Source of the DNA: JBCCBV01 sp039033855
GTDB lineage: Bacteria; Planctomycetota; Phycisphaerae; Phycisphaerales; Phycisphaeraceae
Reading direction: 5' to 3'
Assembly (NCBI GenBank): GCA_039033855.1
Contig: JBCCBV010000001.1
Coordinates: forward strand, 62,001 to 126,000
Length of the DNA stretch: 64,000 nt
The notes beneath the pieces are model-generated. The model searched no databases and was not told where the DNA came from. It saw nothing but the letters and a program-made list of their open reading frames with translations. Positions 16,538 to 26,166 of the stretch are shown here, piece after piece. A program made the position numbers and the translations under genes. Numbering within the stretch: the first letter of the stretch is position 1; the number at the start of each line of letters is the position of its first letter.

Positions 16538-19500
16538 ATGGCCCGAAGGGTCAACACCAAGTTCGTCATCTTCCTCGGCCTGGCCGTTGTCTTGGCCGGA
16601 GCCGGCGCGGCTGCGCTGTTCTTCATCGTCAAGAAAGAGAGCTCCGCCGACCTGATCCGCGGCTACGAACAACAAGTCGCCGCCGCCCAGGAGGCCGAGG
16701 CTCGGGGCGAGATCGACCCCGCCATCGAAGCCCGCCGACGCGCCGACACCTATCTCCAGCAGGCCATCCAAAAGGAAGCCAACCTCGACCTGTCCGCCAA
16801 GCGGATCGAGAACCTGTTGGCCATGCCGTCGCGCAACCAGACCGAAGCGCAAGGCTGGATCGGCGCGGCCCAAAACGCCGGCGAGCAAGTCCTGGCCACC
16901 TACACCAACGACCCGGGCGCGTCGGAACTCATCTTCGATGTCCTGCGCAACCAAGCGGAGGTCTTCAACGAGTCCGGCGCCTGGTCCCGCGTTGCGCGCG
17001 AAGCCCGGGCACGGCTCGAAACCAGCCCCGACGACAACCGTGCCGCCCTCGCGCTGGCGATCGCCTCGGCCCAGGGCCTGAATCCCCAGCTGTCCGCCGT
17101 CGAACGCGAAGAAGCCCGGCGTGCCATCGCCGACGCCCTCGACGCCAACCCCGACCACCCCGACGCCCGCCTTGCCCAGGCCCGCTGGGCCGCGGTGGAA
17201 GTCGAACGGCTGACCGACGAAAGCAGCATCGACCTGGTCCGCGACCGCGTCGAAGAACAGCGCGCAAACGCCACCGGCATGCTCGGCGGCCTCGACCCCG
17301 GCAACCTGACCGCCTGGCAAGAAGTCTCGCGCATCCGCCTGCTCATGCTCGACGCCATCGACCGGCGCGACGAGGGCGCCCGCGCCCTGGAAAACCTCGC
17401 CCGTCAACCCGAACGATTCGACAACCGCGCACGCCTCGCCGGCGAAGTCGCCAACCTCCTGCTGCGCATGAGCAAGCCGATCGACGTCGGCGAAGAGGCG
17501 ATCATCCCCGGCGGCGAACAGCTCGCCGAAACGCTCATGCGCGCCCGCATCGACGCCGAACCGGACAACCCCGGCCACCGCGTGGCCCTGGGCGTCATCC
17601 TCCAGCAACGACGCGACTTCGCCCGGGCCGGGGAGCAGTTCGCGGCCGCCCTGCCCCTGGAAAAGGCTCGGCCCCCCGTCGGCAAGCTCCTGGAAGTCAA
17701 CGAGCTACTCAACGCCCGGTACCGCCTGGCGGAGAACACCCTGCTGTCAGCCCAGACCTCCGGCGACCGCGAGGGCATGCTCGAGCGGGCCGAGGAGATG
17801 GTCTCCGAGCTCCGCATCGCCGCGCCCGACAGCCGTCAGGTCCGTCTGCTCGAGGGCGAGATTGCTTACTTGCGCCAAGACTTCAGCCGGGCTGCCCAGC
17901 TGCTCACCTCGATCGACCTCCGCGGCGCGGCCCCCCGCGTGCTGCTGATGGCCGCCGAGTCCATGGACCGTTCGGGCCGCCGCACCGAGGCCACCCGTCG
18001 CTACGCCACGCTGGTCTCGGCCTTCGCCGGCGTCGACCCCACCAACCCCGCCCGCCAGCTGGTCATCGGCAAGGCCGCGCAGGCCGCCCTGATCGAACGC
18101 AACTACGAGATGGTCCTGCGCGTCGTTGAACCCATGGTCGCGCTCGACCCGCCCCCGGCCGGGACGCTCGAGCTGCGCTCGGCCGCCCTAATCGGCCTCG
18201 AACGCTACGCCGAAGCCGAAGCGCTGCTCAACACCGGCCGGCTCAGCTCCCTGTCCGCCAGCTTCCAACGCGCCGAGATCTTCCGCAAGACCGGCAACAA
18301 GGTCGCGGCCCAAAGGCTGCTCGCCGGACTGTTCGAAGACAACCGCACCAACCGCGCGCTGCTGACCCGCCTGCTCAACCTGACCGACGACGCCGAAGAA
18401 CGCCAGGCCTTCATCGCCAAGGCGGAAGAGGCCGGCCTCGAACCCGCCATCGCCGAGGCCCTGCGCACCCGCTCGTCCGGCGACGAGCTGTCGCTCGACC
18501 AGCGCGCCAAGCTGGCCGCGCAAAACGCCCCCGACCCCGTCACCGCCCAGGTCGTCGAGGCCCAGGTGCTCTGGATCGGCGGCGACATCGACCGCGGACG
18601 CGAGCTGTTCAACCGCGCCCGTGACCGCGAACCCCAGCACAAGTCCGTGCTCATCGCCGGCGTGGACTTCGCCATCCTCGACGAGAACTTCGACGAAGCC
18701 GAGCAATACGCCCGGGCCGCCGGAGAACGCAACCTCGACGGCGCCGACGGCCAGATCCTCCTGGGCAAGGTCCAAGCCGCCCGCGGCGACCTCGACCAGG
18801 CCATCGTCACCCTCCGCAACGCGCTGGAAGTCAACCCCGTTTCGACCGACGGCCGCAAGCAGCTCGCCACGCTGCTCATGCGTCAGAACCGATACAACGA
18901 AGCCGTCGACGAATACCGCGAGCTGCTGCGCTCCAACGCCCGCGACGCCCGCGCCCTGGTCGGCCTGGCCCAGGCCCTGGCCCGGCTCAACCGACAAGAA
19001 GAAGCCCTCGAAGAGCTCCGCCGGATCATCAGCCGCTTCGACGACGACCGCCAGCTCCGCGAGCTCTACCTGGTGTTCGAACGCGACTACGGCAGCCCCC
19101 AGCGCTTCATCTCCGAACGGCAGCGCATCGCCCAGCAGTACCCCGACGACACCGGCAACATCCGCACGCTGGCAATCACCCTCGCCCGCGAAGCGCGATA
19201 TCCCGAAGCGCTCGACGCCATCGCCCTGCTGCCCCCACCGTCCGAGCGCTCGCTGCGCGACGCGGTGGCGCACACGTTCATCCTCTCGGCCCAAGGCGAC
19301 GCCGAAGAGGCCGAGTCGTTGCTGATGACGCACCTGTCGACGCGCGAAGAGTCCGACGACCTCTCGGCCATGCTGCTGGCCGCACGGGTGCTCGCCGACC
19401 TCGAACAGATCGACTTGGCGCTCAAAGTGCTCGAACGCGCCGAGCCGTATGAAGACCGCCGGGTCTTCGCCGTCGCCCGCGAGCGTGCCAACGTGCTCAT

Positions 19501-21055
19501 GTCCGCCAACCGCCTGGCCGAGGCCGAACCCATCCTGCGTCGGCTGAGCACGAGCTTCCCGCAGGAAACCGCCATCCGCGACACGCTCGGCCGGGCCCTG
19601 CTCGGGCTCAACCGCGTCGACGAATCGCAGGACGTCCTGGCCGGCGGCGAGCTGACCGTCCCCTCGGCGATCATCCAGATCGGCCAACTGGTCGGCGCCG
19701 GCCAGGTCGACCAGGCCTTGGCCGTGGCCGAACGCGCCGTCGCGCAGTTCCCGAGCAACGCCACGCTCCGAGCCCGCCGGGCCAGCCTGTATGCGGCCAA
19801 GGGCCAACTCGAACAGGCCCAGCAAGACGTCGCCCGCGCACTCGAACTCGATAGCCGCTCGGTCGACGCCCGCATGGTCCGCGCCCAGCTGCTCGCCGTC
19901 GACGAGCGCCTCGGCGAAGCCGTAGGCGAGTTCCGCCTGCTGGTCGATGAGAACCCCACCCGCGTCGATATCCGCCGGTTGCTCGCCAACGCGCTGATGC
20001 GTGAAGGCGACCGCGTCGGCGCTTGGCGCGAGCTCGAAGCCGCCGGCGAAAACGACCCCAACAACCCGATCTGGCCGCTCCAGGCCGGCAAGCTGGCCGA
20101 GCAGGTCGGCGACAGCCGCAACGCCCTACGGCTGTTCCGCAAGTCCGTCGACATCCGAGCCGTGCCCGACACCGTGGGGGTGGTCGCCAAGCTGTTGCTC
20201 GAGCAAGACCGCTTCCGCGAAGCCGACGCATTCCTGAGCGAACACCCCTCGGTGGTCAACCAGGCGCCGATGATCCAGTCCCTCAAGGCCTGGGCGCTCT
20301 TCGGCCTGGGACAGACCGACCAGGGCCGCAACCTGATGGTCGACGCCATGCAGCGGATCGCGCCGTTCGCCCGGCAACGCCGGGCCGTACTCCTGAGCGC
20401 CGCGGGCATGCTCGGCGCCACCGAGGCCGCGAACCTGACCCTCGAAGCCGTCGACGCCGAGCTGGCCCCGCAGGTCCTGCTTGAAGCCGCCGTGCTGACC
20501 GACGACCCGCAAGAAGCCCTCACCCTGGTCGAGCGCGGCCTAGCGATGCCGAGCGTCGATCCCGCCGTGGTACGCCTGCTCAAGGGCTCGCGCGGCGTGC
20601 ACCTCGACGCGGTCGGCCGCGACGACGAAGCCGTCGCCGTGTATCGAGAACTCGTCGCCCAAGACCCGAGCGACCTTTCCGCGGTGAACAACCTGGCCTA
20701 CCTGCTCGTAGACCTGGAAAGGGCCGACGAGGCCCTGGAACTCGCCGAGCAGGCCATGCAGCTCAACCCCAACCTGCCGGAGGTGCTCGACACCCTCGGC
20801 GCCGCGCGCCTGGCCAACGGCGACCTCAACGGCGCCATCGACGCGCTCGAACAGGCCCAGCCCATCTGGCGCACCCGACCGACCGGCGGCAGCGCCGCGT
20901 CGCTCATCCGCCTCGGCGACGCCTACCTCCGGGCCGGCCGAGACCAGGATGCGCTGCGGGTTTTGACCGAAGCCAACAAGATCGCCGCCGAACAAGGCGA
21001 TGAAGACAAGCAGGACCAGGCCGAACGCCTGCTCCGGACCATCCGGCTCCGATAA
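16538..21055 (+). CDS. giant membrane-anchored TPR protein of the exosortase/EPS locus
   Basis: 1505 residues. One N-terminal membrane helix (FVIFLGLAVVLAGAGAAALFFIV) follows a short basic cytoplasmic end. The rest is a predicted periplasmic super-helix of many tetratricopeptide repeats. Clear units include QILLGKVQAARGDLDQAIVTLRNALEV, NNLAYLLVDLERADEALELAEQAMQLNPN and LDTLGAARLANGDLNGAIDALEQA. No enzymatic motif. Proteobacterial exosortase loci encode a comparable long TPR protein (PrsT); this one lacks a lipobox and is anchored by a helix instead, so equivalence is inference. ATG 16538 is preceded by CCGGAGCG with good spacing. It is 74 bp after the exosortase, probably co-transcribed. Confidence 0.85.
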   Translation: MARRVNTKFVIFLGLAVVLAGAGAAALFFIVKKESSADLIRGYEQQVAAAQEAEARGEIDPAIEARRRADTYLQQAIQKEANLDLSAKRIENLLAMPSRNQTEAQGWIGAAQNAGEQVLATYTNDPGASELIFDVLRNQAEVFNESGAWSRVAREARARLETSPDDNRAALALAIASAQGLNPQLSAVEREEARRAIADALDANPDHPDARLAQARWAAVEVERLTDESSIDLVRDRVEEQRANATGMLGGLDPGNLTAWQEVSRIRLLMLDAIDRRDEGARALENLARQPERFDNRARLAGEVANLLLRMSKPIDVGEEAIIPGGEQLAETLMRARIDAEPDNPGHRVALGVILQQRRDFARAGEQFAAALPLEKARPPVGKLLEVNELLNARYRLAENTLLSAQTSGDREGMLERAEEMVSELRIAAPDSRQVRLLEGEIAYLRQDFSRAAQLLTSIDLRGAAPRVLLMAAESMDRSGRRTEATRRYATLVSAFAGVDPTNPARQLVIGKAAQAALIERNYEMVLRVVEPMVALDPPPAGTLELRSAALIGLERYAEAEALLNTGRLSSLSASFQRAEIFRKTGNKVAAQRLLAGLFEDNRTNRALLTRLLNLTDDAEERQAFIAKAEEAGLEPAIAEALRTRSSGDELSLDQRAKLAAQNAPDPVTAQVVEAQVLWIGGDIDRGRELFNRARDREPQHKSVLIAGVDFAILDENFDEAEQYARAAGERNLDGADGQILLGKVQAARGDLDQAIVTLRNALEVNPVSTDGRKQLATLLMRQNRYNEAVDEYRELLRSNARDARALVGLAQALARLNRQEEALEELRRIISRFDDDRQLRELYLVFERDYGSPQRFISERQRIAQQYPDDTGNIRTLAITLAREARYPEALDAIALLPPPSERSLRDAVAHTFILSAQGDAEEAESLLMTHLSTREESDDLSAMLLAARVLADLEQIDLALKVLERAEPYEDRRVFAVARERANVLMSANRLAEAEPILRRLSTSFPQETAIRDTLGRALLGLNRVDESQDVLAGGELTVPSAIIQIGQLVGAGQVDQALAVAERAVAQFPSNATLRARRASLYAAKGQLEQAQQDVARALELDSRSVDARMVRAQLLAVDERLGEAVGEFRLLVDENPTRVDIRRLLANALMREGDRVGAWRELEAAGENDPNNPIWPLQAGKLAEQVGDSRNALRLFRKSVDIRAVPDTVGVVAKLLLEQDRFREADAFLSEHPSVVNQAPMIQSLKAWALFGLGQTDQGRNLMVDAMQRIAPFARQRRAVLLSAAGMLGATEAANLTLEAVDAELAPQVLLEAAVLTDDPQEALTLVERGLAMPSVDPAVVRLLKGSRGVHLDAVGRDDEAVAVYRELVAQDPSDLSAVNNLAYLLVDLERADEALELAEQAMQLNPNLPEVLDTLGAARLANGDLNGAIDALEQAQPIWRTRPTGGSAASLIRLGDAYLRAGRDQDALRVLTEANKIAAEQGDEDKQDQAERLLRTIRLR

Positions 21056-21131
21056 CCCCCGGTCGTCGGCGGGCCTACTCCACCCCACCCCCGCCGATCC
21101 CGCCGCAGTACCCCGACCCAGGGACCCCGCC

Positions 21132-23693
21132 ATGACCGCCAACCCGCTCTCGTCGATCCCGCCGCTCGGCCCCTCCGCCGGCCCCGCGCCCGGAGCCCAA
21201 CCGGGCAAGTTCAAGCCCATCGACCCCGTCAAGCTGGTGCGCTCGAACCTGCGCATCTTCGTCGCCGCCGCCTGCATCGGGCTGTTCGCCGGTGCCGCGT
21301 CGTTCGTCATCATGCTGTTCAAAGACCCCGGTTTCACCTCCGTCTCGCAGCTCGCCATCCTCGCCAACGAAGACACCCGCGACGTCAGCAGCAGCCTGGT
21401 CAAAAGCCAGGACGAAGACGTCGAAGGCCTGGTCGCCATCGAAAAGACCATCCTCGAAAGCGAGGCCACGAGCCTGCTGGCCGTGCAGGACCGCGACGTC
21501 CGCGCCACCGGCTGGTACAGGCAGTTCGACGACAACGCCAACGCCGCGGCCAAAGCCCTGCGCGAAGACGTGCTCGGCGTCGCCACCGAGCGCAAGTCCG
21601 CCATCATCCGCGTCTCGGCCACCACCAACAATCCCAACGACTCGCAGTTGATCCTGGCCCGCTTCTTGTCGCTCTATCAGAACCAGCGCACGCAAGACGA
21701 TTCCGAGCGCACGCGTAACGAACTCCGGCAGCTCGACAACGTCATCGCCAACGCCACCGACCAGCAGCGCGCCGCCGAGCTGGCCCTGAACCGCTTCATC
21801 GGTCAGCACAACATCCAAGGCCGCGACGCCCGCTTCACCGAGGCCGGCCAAGCCTTCGACCAGGTCACCGAAGAACTCAACCTCACCCGCGCCAGCCTCC
21901 GCAACGCCGAGGAGAGCGCCAAGTCGCTCGCCGACAAGTTCGCCGCCGGCCTGAGCGAGCCCACCGCCGACGTCCGCTATGGCTTCGAGCAGCAGCCCGC
22001 CATCCAGAACATCGACAACAGCATCCGCGGCCTCAAAACCGAAATCGATATCGCCCTGACCCGCTTCGGCGAGCAGCACAGCACCATCAAGCAGTACCGC
22101 GAGCGCATCGCCGCGCTCGAACGCTCGCGCGAAACCACCATGATCGAGCTTTATGAAAGCCAGCAAAAAGGCCTGCTCGAAGCCCAGCAAAAGGCCGTCG
22201 CCTCGCTCACCACCAAGGTCACCGAACTGGAGGCCCAGCAGGTCGACCTCCGCGAGGAACTCACCGACTACGAGCAGCGCAAGCAAGAACTCGAGTCCCT
22301 GATCGCGAACCGCGACAACGCCCAGATCGCCCTGGCCGAAGCCCGGGCCAACCGCGACCGCGGCGCCGAACGCCTGAACCGACCCCAACGTCAGGTGCAG
22401 ATCAACCGACCCGCCGAAACCGCCGAGCGCACCTCGCCCGGCCTGGTGTTCACCGTCGCCGGCCCGCTGTTCCTGTTCCTGGGGTTCACCGCCGGGCTGA
22501 CCTTCGTCCGCGAATTGCTCGACCAGCGCATCTCCAGCCCCGCCGACGTCAAGATGGTCCCCGACGCCAAGCTGCTCGGCGTGATCCCCGACGCCAACGA
22601 AGACCCCTCTGGCGAAGGTGAGATCGACCGCGTGGTCGAACGCGACCCGGCCGGACTGCTCGCCGAATCGTTCCGCCAGGCCCGCACCGCCCTCATGGCC
22701 AAGATGGACCGGCGCGGCTACAAGACCGTCGCCATCTGCTCGCCCCAGCCGTCGTCCGGCGCCACGACCGTCGCCCAGAACCTGGCCATGAGCCTGGCGT
22801 ACAACGGCCGACGCGTCGCGCTCGTTGAAGCCAACTTCCGGCGACCCCGCATGGCCGGCCTCATCGGCCTGCCCGAAACGCCCGGCCTGATCGACGTGCT
22901 CGAAGGCCGCGCCAGCCTCGACGACGCCACCCACGTACTCGAAGGCGTCTCCGTCGCCGTCATCCCCGCCGGCAACCTCGAAGGCGCCCGCGCCGAGATG
23001 CTCGAAGGCGCCGCCTTCCGCTCGCTGCTCGGCCGGCTCGAAACCGAGTACGACCTGGTCGTCATCGACACCGCCCCCGCCCTGCTCACCGCCGAGGCCC
23101 GCCTGCTGGTCAAGCAGGTCGACGCCCTGGCCATCGTCGTCCGCGCCGGCGACGACAAACGCGGCATGCTCGGCCGGATGATCGGCCAACTCGACGGCAA
23201 CCGCGCCGACCTGCTCGGCGTCATCCTCAACGGCGTACGCTCCGCCGCCGGCGGATACTTCCGCGAGAACTACGAACAGTTCTACGCCTACACCCGCGGC
23301 GCCGACGACCGGCTCCGCCGCCCGGCCGACAAGCCCAGCAAGCCCGACAAACCCAGCAAGTCCGGCGGACGCCTGGCCAAATCGCCCAAGCCCAACAAGC
23401 CCGCCAAGACCCAGAAGGTCGCCAAGAGCCGCAAGGCCCCGGCAGGCGGAACCTCCACCGCCACCACCACCGCCCTGCCGAGCAACGGCTCGTCGCCGCT
23501 CGATGAGCTCAGCGAAACCGAAGCCCTCGCCGGCCTGGCCGACCTCGACGGCCTCGGGGGCCCCATCACCGACCCCACCAGCGACACCGACCACGACGGG
23601 CTCGAGGGCTTTGGCAACGGCAACGGCCGAACCGGCGCCGAAGGCTCCGGCTTCTGGGACGACGACGACGACACCCCCCGCAACGGCGGCTGA
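21132..23693 (+). CDS. Wzz/BY-kinase-like polysaccharide co-polymerase with degenerate P-loop
   Basis: 853 residues. Layout: transmembrane helix at ~40-62, Wzz-type periplasmic domain with long coiled coils, second helix at ~437-458 (LVFTVAGPLFLFLGFTAGL), then a cytoplasmic CpsD/CapB-like ATPase domain. Such proteins control chain length and export of polysaccharides. The Walker A region reads QPSSGATT (539-546), with Ala544 where the ATP-binding Lys belongs. Walker A' reads VEANFRRP (Glu566 and Asn568 for the two Asp). Walker B (VVIDTAP, Asp646) is intact. There is no C-terminal tyrosine cluster; a Lys/Pro/Ser-rich tail (KPSKPDKPSK and variants, ~735-780) ends in an acidic stretch. Kinase activity is therefore doubtful. 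Confidence 0.85.
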   Translation: MTANPLSSIPPLGPSAGPAPGAQPGKFKPIDPVKLVRSNLRIFVAAACIGLFAGAASFVIMLFKDPGFTSVSQLAILANEDTRDVSSSLVKSQDEDVEGLVAIEKTILESEATSLLAVQDRDVRATGWYRQFDDNANAAAKALREDVLGVATERKSAIIRVSATTNNPNDSQLILARFLSLYQNQRTQDDSERTRNELRQLDNVIANATDQQRAAELALNRFIGQHNIQGRDARFTEAGQAFDQVTEELNLTRASLRNAEESAKSLADKFAAGLSEPTADVRYGFEQQPAIQNIDNSIRGLKTEIDIALTRFGEQHSTIKQYRERIAALERSRETTMIELYESQQKGLLEAQQKAVASLTTKVTELEAQQVDLREELTDYEQRKQELESLIANRDNAQIALAEARANRDRGAERLNRPQRQVQINRPAETAERTSPGLVFTVAGPLFLFLGFTAGLTFVRELLDQRISSPADVKMVPDAKLLGVIPDANEDPSGEGEIDRVVERDPAGLLAESFRQARTALMAKMDRRGYKTVAICSPQPSSGATTVAQNLAMSLAYNGRRVALVEANFRRPRMAGLIGLPETPGLIDVLEGRASLDDATHVLEGVSVAVIPAGNLEGARAEMLEGAAFRSLLGRLETEYDLVVIDTAPALLTAEARLLVKQVDALAIVVRAGDDKRGMLGRMIGQLDGNRADLLGVILNGVRSAAGGYFRENYEQFYAYTRGADDRLRRPADKPSKPDKPSKSGGRLAKSPKPNKPAKTQKVAKSRKAPAGGTSTATTTALPSNGSSPLDELSETEALAGLADLDGLGGPITDPTSDTDHDGLEGFGNGNGRTGAEGSGFWDDDDDTPRNGG

Positions 23694-23723
23694 CTGGCCC
23701 GCGCAGCCCACCCTGGGATACCC

Positions 23724-24752
23724 ATGACCCAAGGCGCCGCTGTTGTTACCGGAGGGGCCGGATTCATCGGCTCGCACCTCGTCGAACACTTGCTGGGCCT
23801 CGGCCGAGCGGTGACCGTGGTCGACGACCTGTCCACCGGCCGGCTCGAAAACCTGGCCGCCGTCCAAGCCCACGCCAACCTGCGGTTGCTACAGGCAGAC
23901 GCCGGACAAACCCTCTCCGAACCGGGCTTCCTCGACCACGCCGACGAGGTCTACCACCTGGCCGCCACCGTGGGCGTCAAACGCGTCGTCGATGACCCGG
24001 CCGGGATGATCCAGAACAACCTGACCGACACCGCCCGCGTGCTCCACGCCTGCGCCGACGCCGCTGCGCCCCCGCGCGTGCTGCTGGCCTCCACGTCCGA
24101 GGTCTACGGCCGATCGACCGACCTGCCCCTGCGCGAAGACGGCGACCTGCTGTTCGGCCCCACCAGCGCCTCGCGATGGGCCTACGGCATGTCCAAGGCG
24201 CTCGCCGAACACGCCGCCGTCGCCTTGGGCCGGCAACGCGGGCTGGCCGTCGTCGCCGTGCGCTTTTTCAACGTCGTCGGACCCCGCCAGGTCGGGACCT
24301 ACGGCATGGTCACGCCGCGCTTCGTCGCCAAGGCCGTCCAAGGCCAGCCGCTCGAGCTCTACGGCAATGGTCAGCAGTCGCGCACGTTCTGCGACGTGTC
24401 CGACATCGTCGCCGCCCTGCCCGAACTCTTGGCTTGCCCGCAGGCCGCCGGACTGGCCGTGAACCTCGGCTCTGACCGGCCGATCACCATCGAAGCGCTC
24501 GCCGCCCTTATCCTCCACCGCGCCCGCGCCGCCGGAGCCCTTGGCGCATCCGAGGGCCAGACCCGGCGTGTCGCCTACGAGGCCGTCTACGGAGAAGGCT
24601 TCGAAGACACCCCCAGCCGACTGCCCCACCTGGGCCGAGCCCGCGGGCTCATCGGCTTCGACCCCCAAACCACCCTCGAGCAAACCGTGGACCGGCTGAT
24701 CCGACTCGAACTCGACGCCCGGACGCCCCTGCCGGACCACCCCACGCGATGA
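23724..24752 (+). CDS. NAD-dependent sugar-nucleotide epimerase/dehydratase
   Basis: 342-residue extended short-chain dehydrogenase/reductase. The NAD motif is GGAGFIGSH near the N-terminus. Ser/Thr and catalytic YxxxK residues appear in STSEVYG and YGMSK, with RFFNVVGPRQ typical of UDP-glucose 4-epimerase and UDP-glucuronate decarboxylase relatives. The exact substrate cannot be read off; it probably supplies an activated sugar for the polysaccharide made by this locus. 30 bp after the Wzz-like gene and overlapping the next gene by 4 bp (ATGA), so they form an operon. Confidence 0.88.
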   Translation: MTQGAAVVTGGAGFIGSHLVEHLLGLGRAVTVVDDLSTGRLENLAAVQAHANLRLLQADAGQTLSEPGFLDHADEVYHLAATVGVKRVVDDPAGMIQNNLTDTARVLHACADAAAPPRVLLASTSEVYGRSTDLPLREDGDLLFGPTSASRWAYGMSKALAEHAAVALGRQRGLAVVAVRFFNVVGPRQVGTYGMVTPRFVAKAVQGQPLELYGNGQQSRTFCDVSDIVAALPELLACPQAAGLAVNLGSDRPITIEALAALILHRARAAGALGASEGQTRRVAYEAVYGEGFEDTPSRLPHLGRARGLIGFDPQTTLEQTVDRLIRLELDARTPLPDHPTR

Positions 24753-26113
24753 TCCCCCCCGCCGTCTATCCGAAGCTGCCCGGCACCGCGCTGGCTCAGA
24801 CCGAAGTCCAGGCCACCGTGGTCGACGCCTACCTCGCCGTCGCGGGCATCGCCTTCCTCGCCGCCCTCATCTTGACCCCGGTCATGCGACGCCTGGCCCT
24901 GCACAACGGCGTGGTCGACCTGCCCGACGCCCGACGCAAGAACCACAGCACCCCCGTGGCCTACCTCGGCGGCGTGGCCATCTTTTTCGGCTGGCTCGCC
25001 GGCGTCATGGCCGCCTTCTTAGGACTCGGGTCCCCGGCCGTCGCCTTTCCCCTGAGCATCGTGCTCGGCGCCGCCGCGATCACCCTCACCGGGCTCATCG
25101 ACGACGTCTACGGCATCGCCGCACGCGTGAAGATTGGCGGGCAGCTGATGGCCGCCGCCGCCCTGGCCAGCCAGGACGTCGGCACCAACATCGCCATCAG
25201 TGCGTTCGAAAACGTCGGCTTCGCCGCCGCCCCCGGCTGGCTGGTGTATTGGTCCGGCGCCCTGCTCATCGGCGTGCTGGTGGTCGGCGGGTGCAACGCC
25301 GTGAACCTGATCGACGGGCTCGACGGGCTGGCGTCCGGCGTCGTGGGCGTCGCCTGCGTGGGCTTCCTGATCTGCGCCGCCATCGTCGCCGGCCGGATCG
25401 AAGACCCGCTCGACCAACACGCCATCCGCATCGTCATGGCGCTCGCGTGCATCGGCGCCGTGATCGGCTTTTTGCCCTACAATTTCAGGCCCGCGTCCAT
25501 TTTCATGGGCGACGCCGGCTCGCTCCTGCTCGGGTTCCTGTGCATCGCCAGCATCTTGCTGTTTGCCGAAGTGTCCGGGCCCCAGCCGCTGCGGTACGTC
25601 ACGGCCTGCCTGATCATCTTCCTGCTGCCGATCAGCGATGCCTCGCTGGCGATCATCCGCCGAAAGCTTTCGGGCCAGCCGATCTTCGCCCCCGACGCCA
25701 TGCACCTGCACCACATGCTCCGGCGGTCCGGCCTGAGCGTGGTGCAATCGGTCCTGGTGATGTACGGGCTGGCGATCTTCTTCGCGGGCATCGGTGTGAG
25801 CCTGCTGGCCTCGCCGCTCCGCTGGCGGTATCTGCTGCTCGCCTTCGGCATGCTCTTCCTGCTGATGATGGTCGCCGGCTACAAGTACAGCCTGGTGGTC
25901 CGCAGCCGCGAAACCAAGATGCTCCGCGACGCCGAGCCGGCCGTGCAGCCCGGCCTGGCGCCCTTCACCGACGCCCTGCTCGACGCGTCTGACCCCGGCT
26001 CCAACCCGCCCGCGATCGACGTCGAACCCCTGCGCAACGGGACCGACGCCGCCCGAAACGGCGCCGCCGCCGACCCCACAGGCTCCGGCGCCGCGTCGCC
26101 CACCTCCAACTAA
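24749..26113 (+). CDS. WecA/TagO-type undecaprenyl-phosphate sugar-1-phosphate transferase
   Basis: 454-residue polytopic membrane enzyme of the MraY/WecA family. It transfers a sugar-1-phosphate, usually GlcNAc-1-P, to undecaprenyl phosphate to start glycan assembly. Visible family motifs are DLPDARRKNHSTPVAYLGG, LIDDVYG, the catalytic NLIDGLDGLA, FMGDAGSLLLGF and DAMHLHHML. The HIHH-like motif separates WecA/TagO-like members from MraY. Helices run to ~380, followed by a low-complexity cytoplasmic tail. ATG 24749 overlaps the epimerase stop. It is the last gene of the EPS/exosortase run; no polymerase or flippase gene is present in the window. Confidence 0.9.
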   Translation: MIPPAVYPKLPGTALAQTEVQATVVDAYLAVAGIAFLAALILTPVMRRLALHNGVVDLPDARRKNHSTPVAYLGGVAIFFGWLAGVMAAFLGLGSPAVAFPLSIVLGAAAITLTGLIDDVYGIAARVKIGGQLMAAAALASQDVGTNIAISAFENVGFAAAPGWLVYWSGALLIGVLVVGGCNAVNLIDGLDGLASGVVGVACVGFLICAAIVAGRIEDPLDQHAIRIVMALACIGAVIGFLPYNFRPASIFMGDAGSLLLGFLCIASILLFAEVSGPQPLRYVTACLIIFLLPISDASLAIIRRKLSGQPIFAPDAMHLHHMLRRSGLSVVQSVLVMYGLAIFFAGIGVSLLASPLRWRYLLLAFGMLFLLMMVAGYKYSLVVRSRETKMLRDAEPAVQPGLAPFTDALLDASDPGSNPPAIDVEPLRNGTDAARNGAAADPTGSGAASPTSN

Positions 26114-26166
26114 CTCCGCGACCCGCGCAAAGAGCCGGGCGAAGCAAACCCAGCCCCCCGTTTGGG

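Noticed and set aside
22021..22400. Coiled-coil region of the Wzz-like protein as a separate gene
   Set aside because: It is continuous in frame with both membrane helices and the ATPase-like domain; no internal start with a credible site.
23310..23460. CRISPR-like short repeats
   Set aside because: The repeats are irregular codon-level Lys/Pro/Ser repeats inside a coding frame, without constant repeat and spacer lengths.
21075..23873. A 932-codon open frame antisense to the Wzz/kinase-like gene
   Set aside because: Same GC-driven shadow; no recognisable domain.
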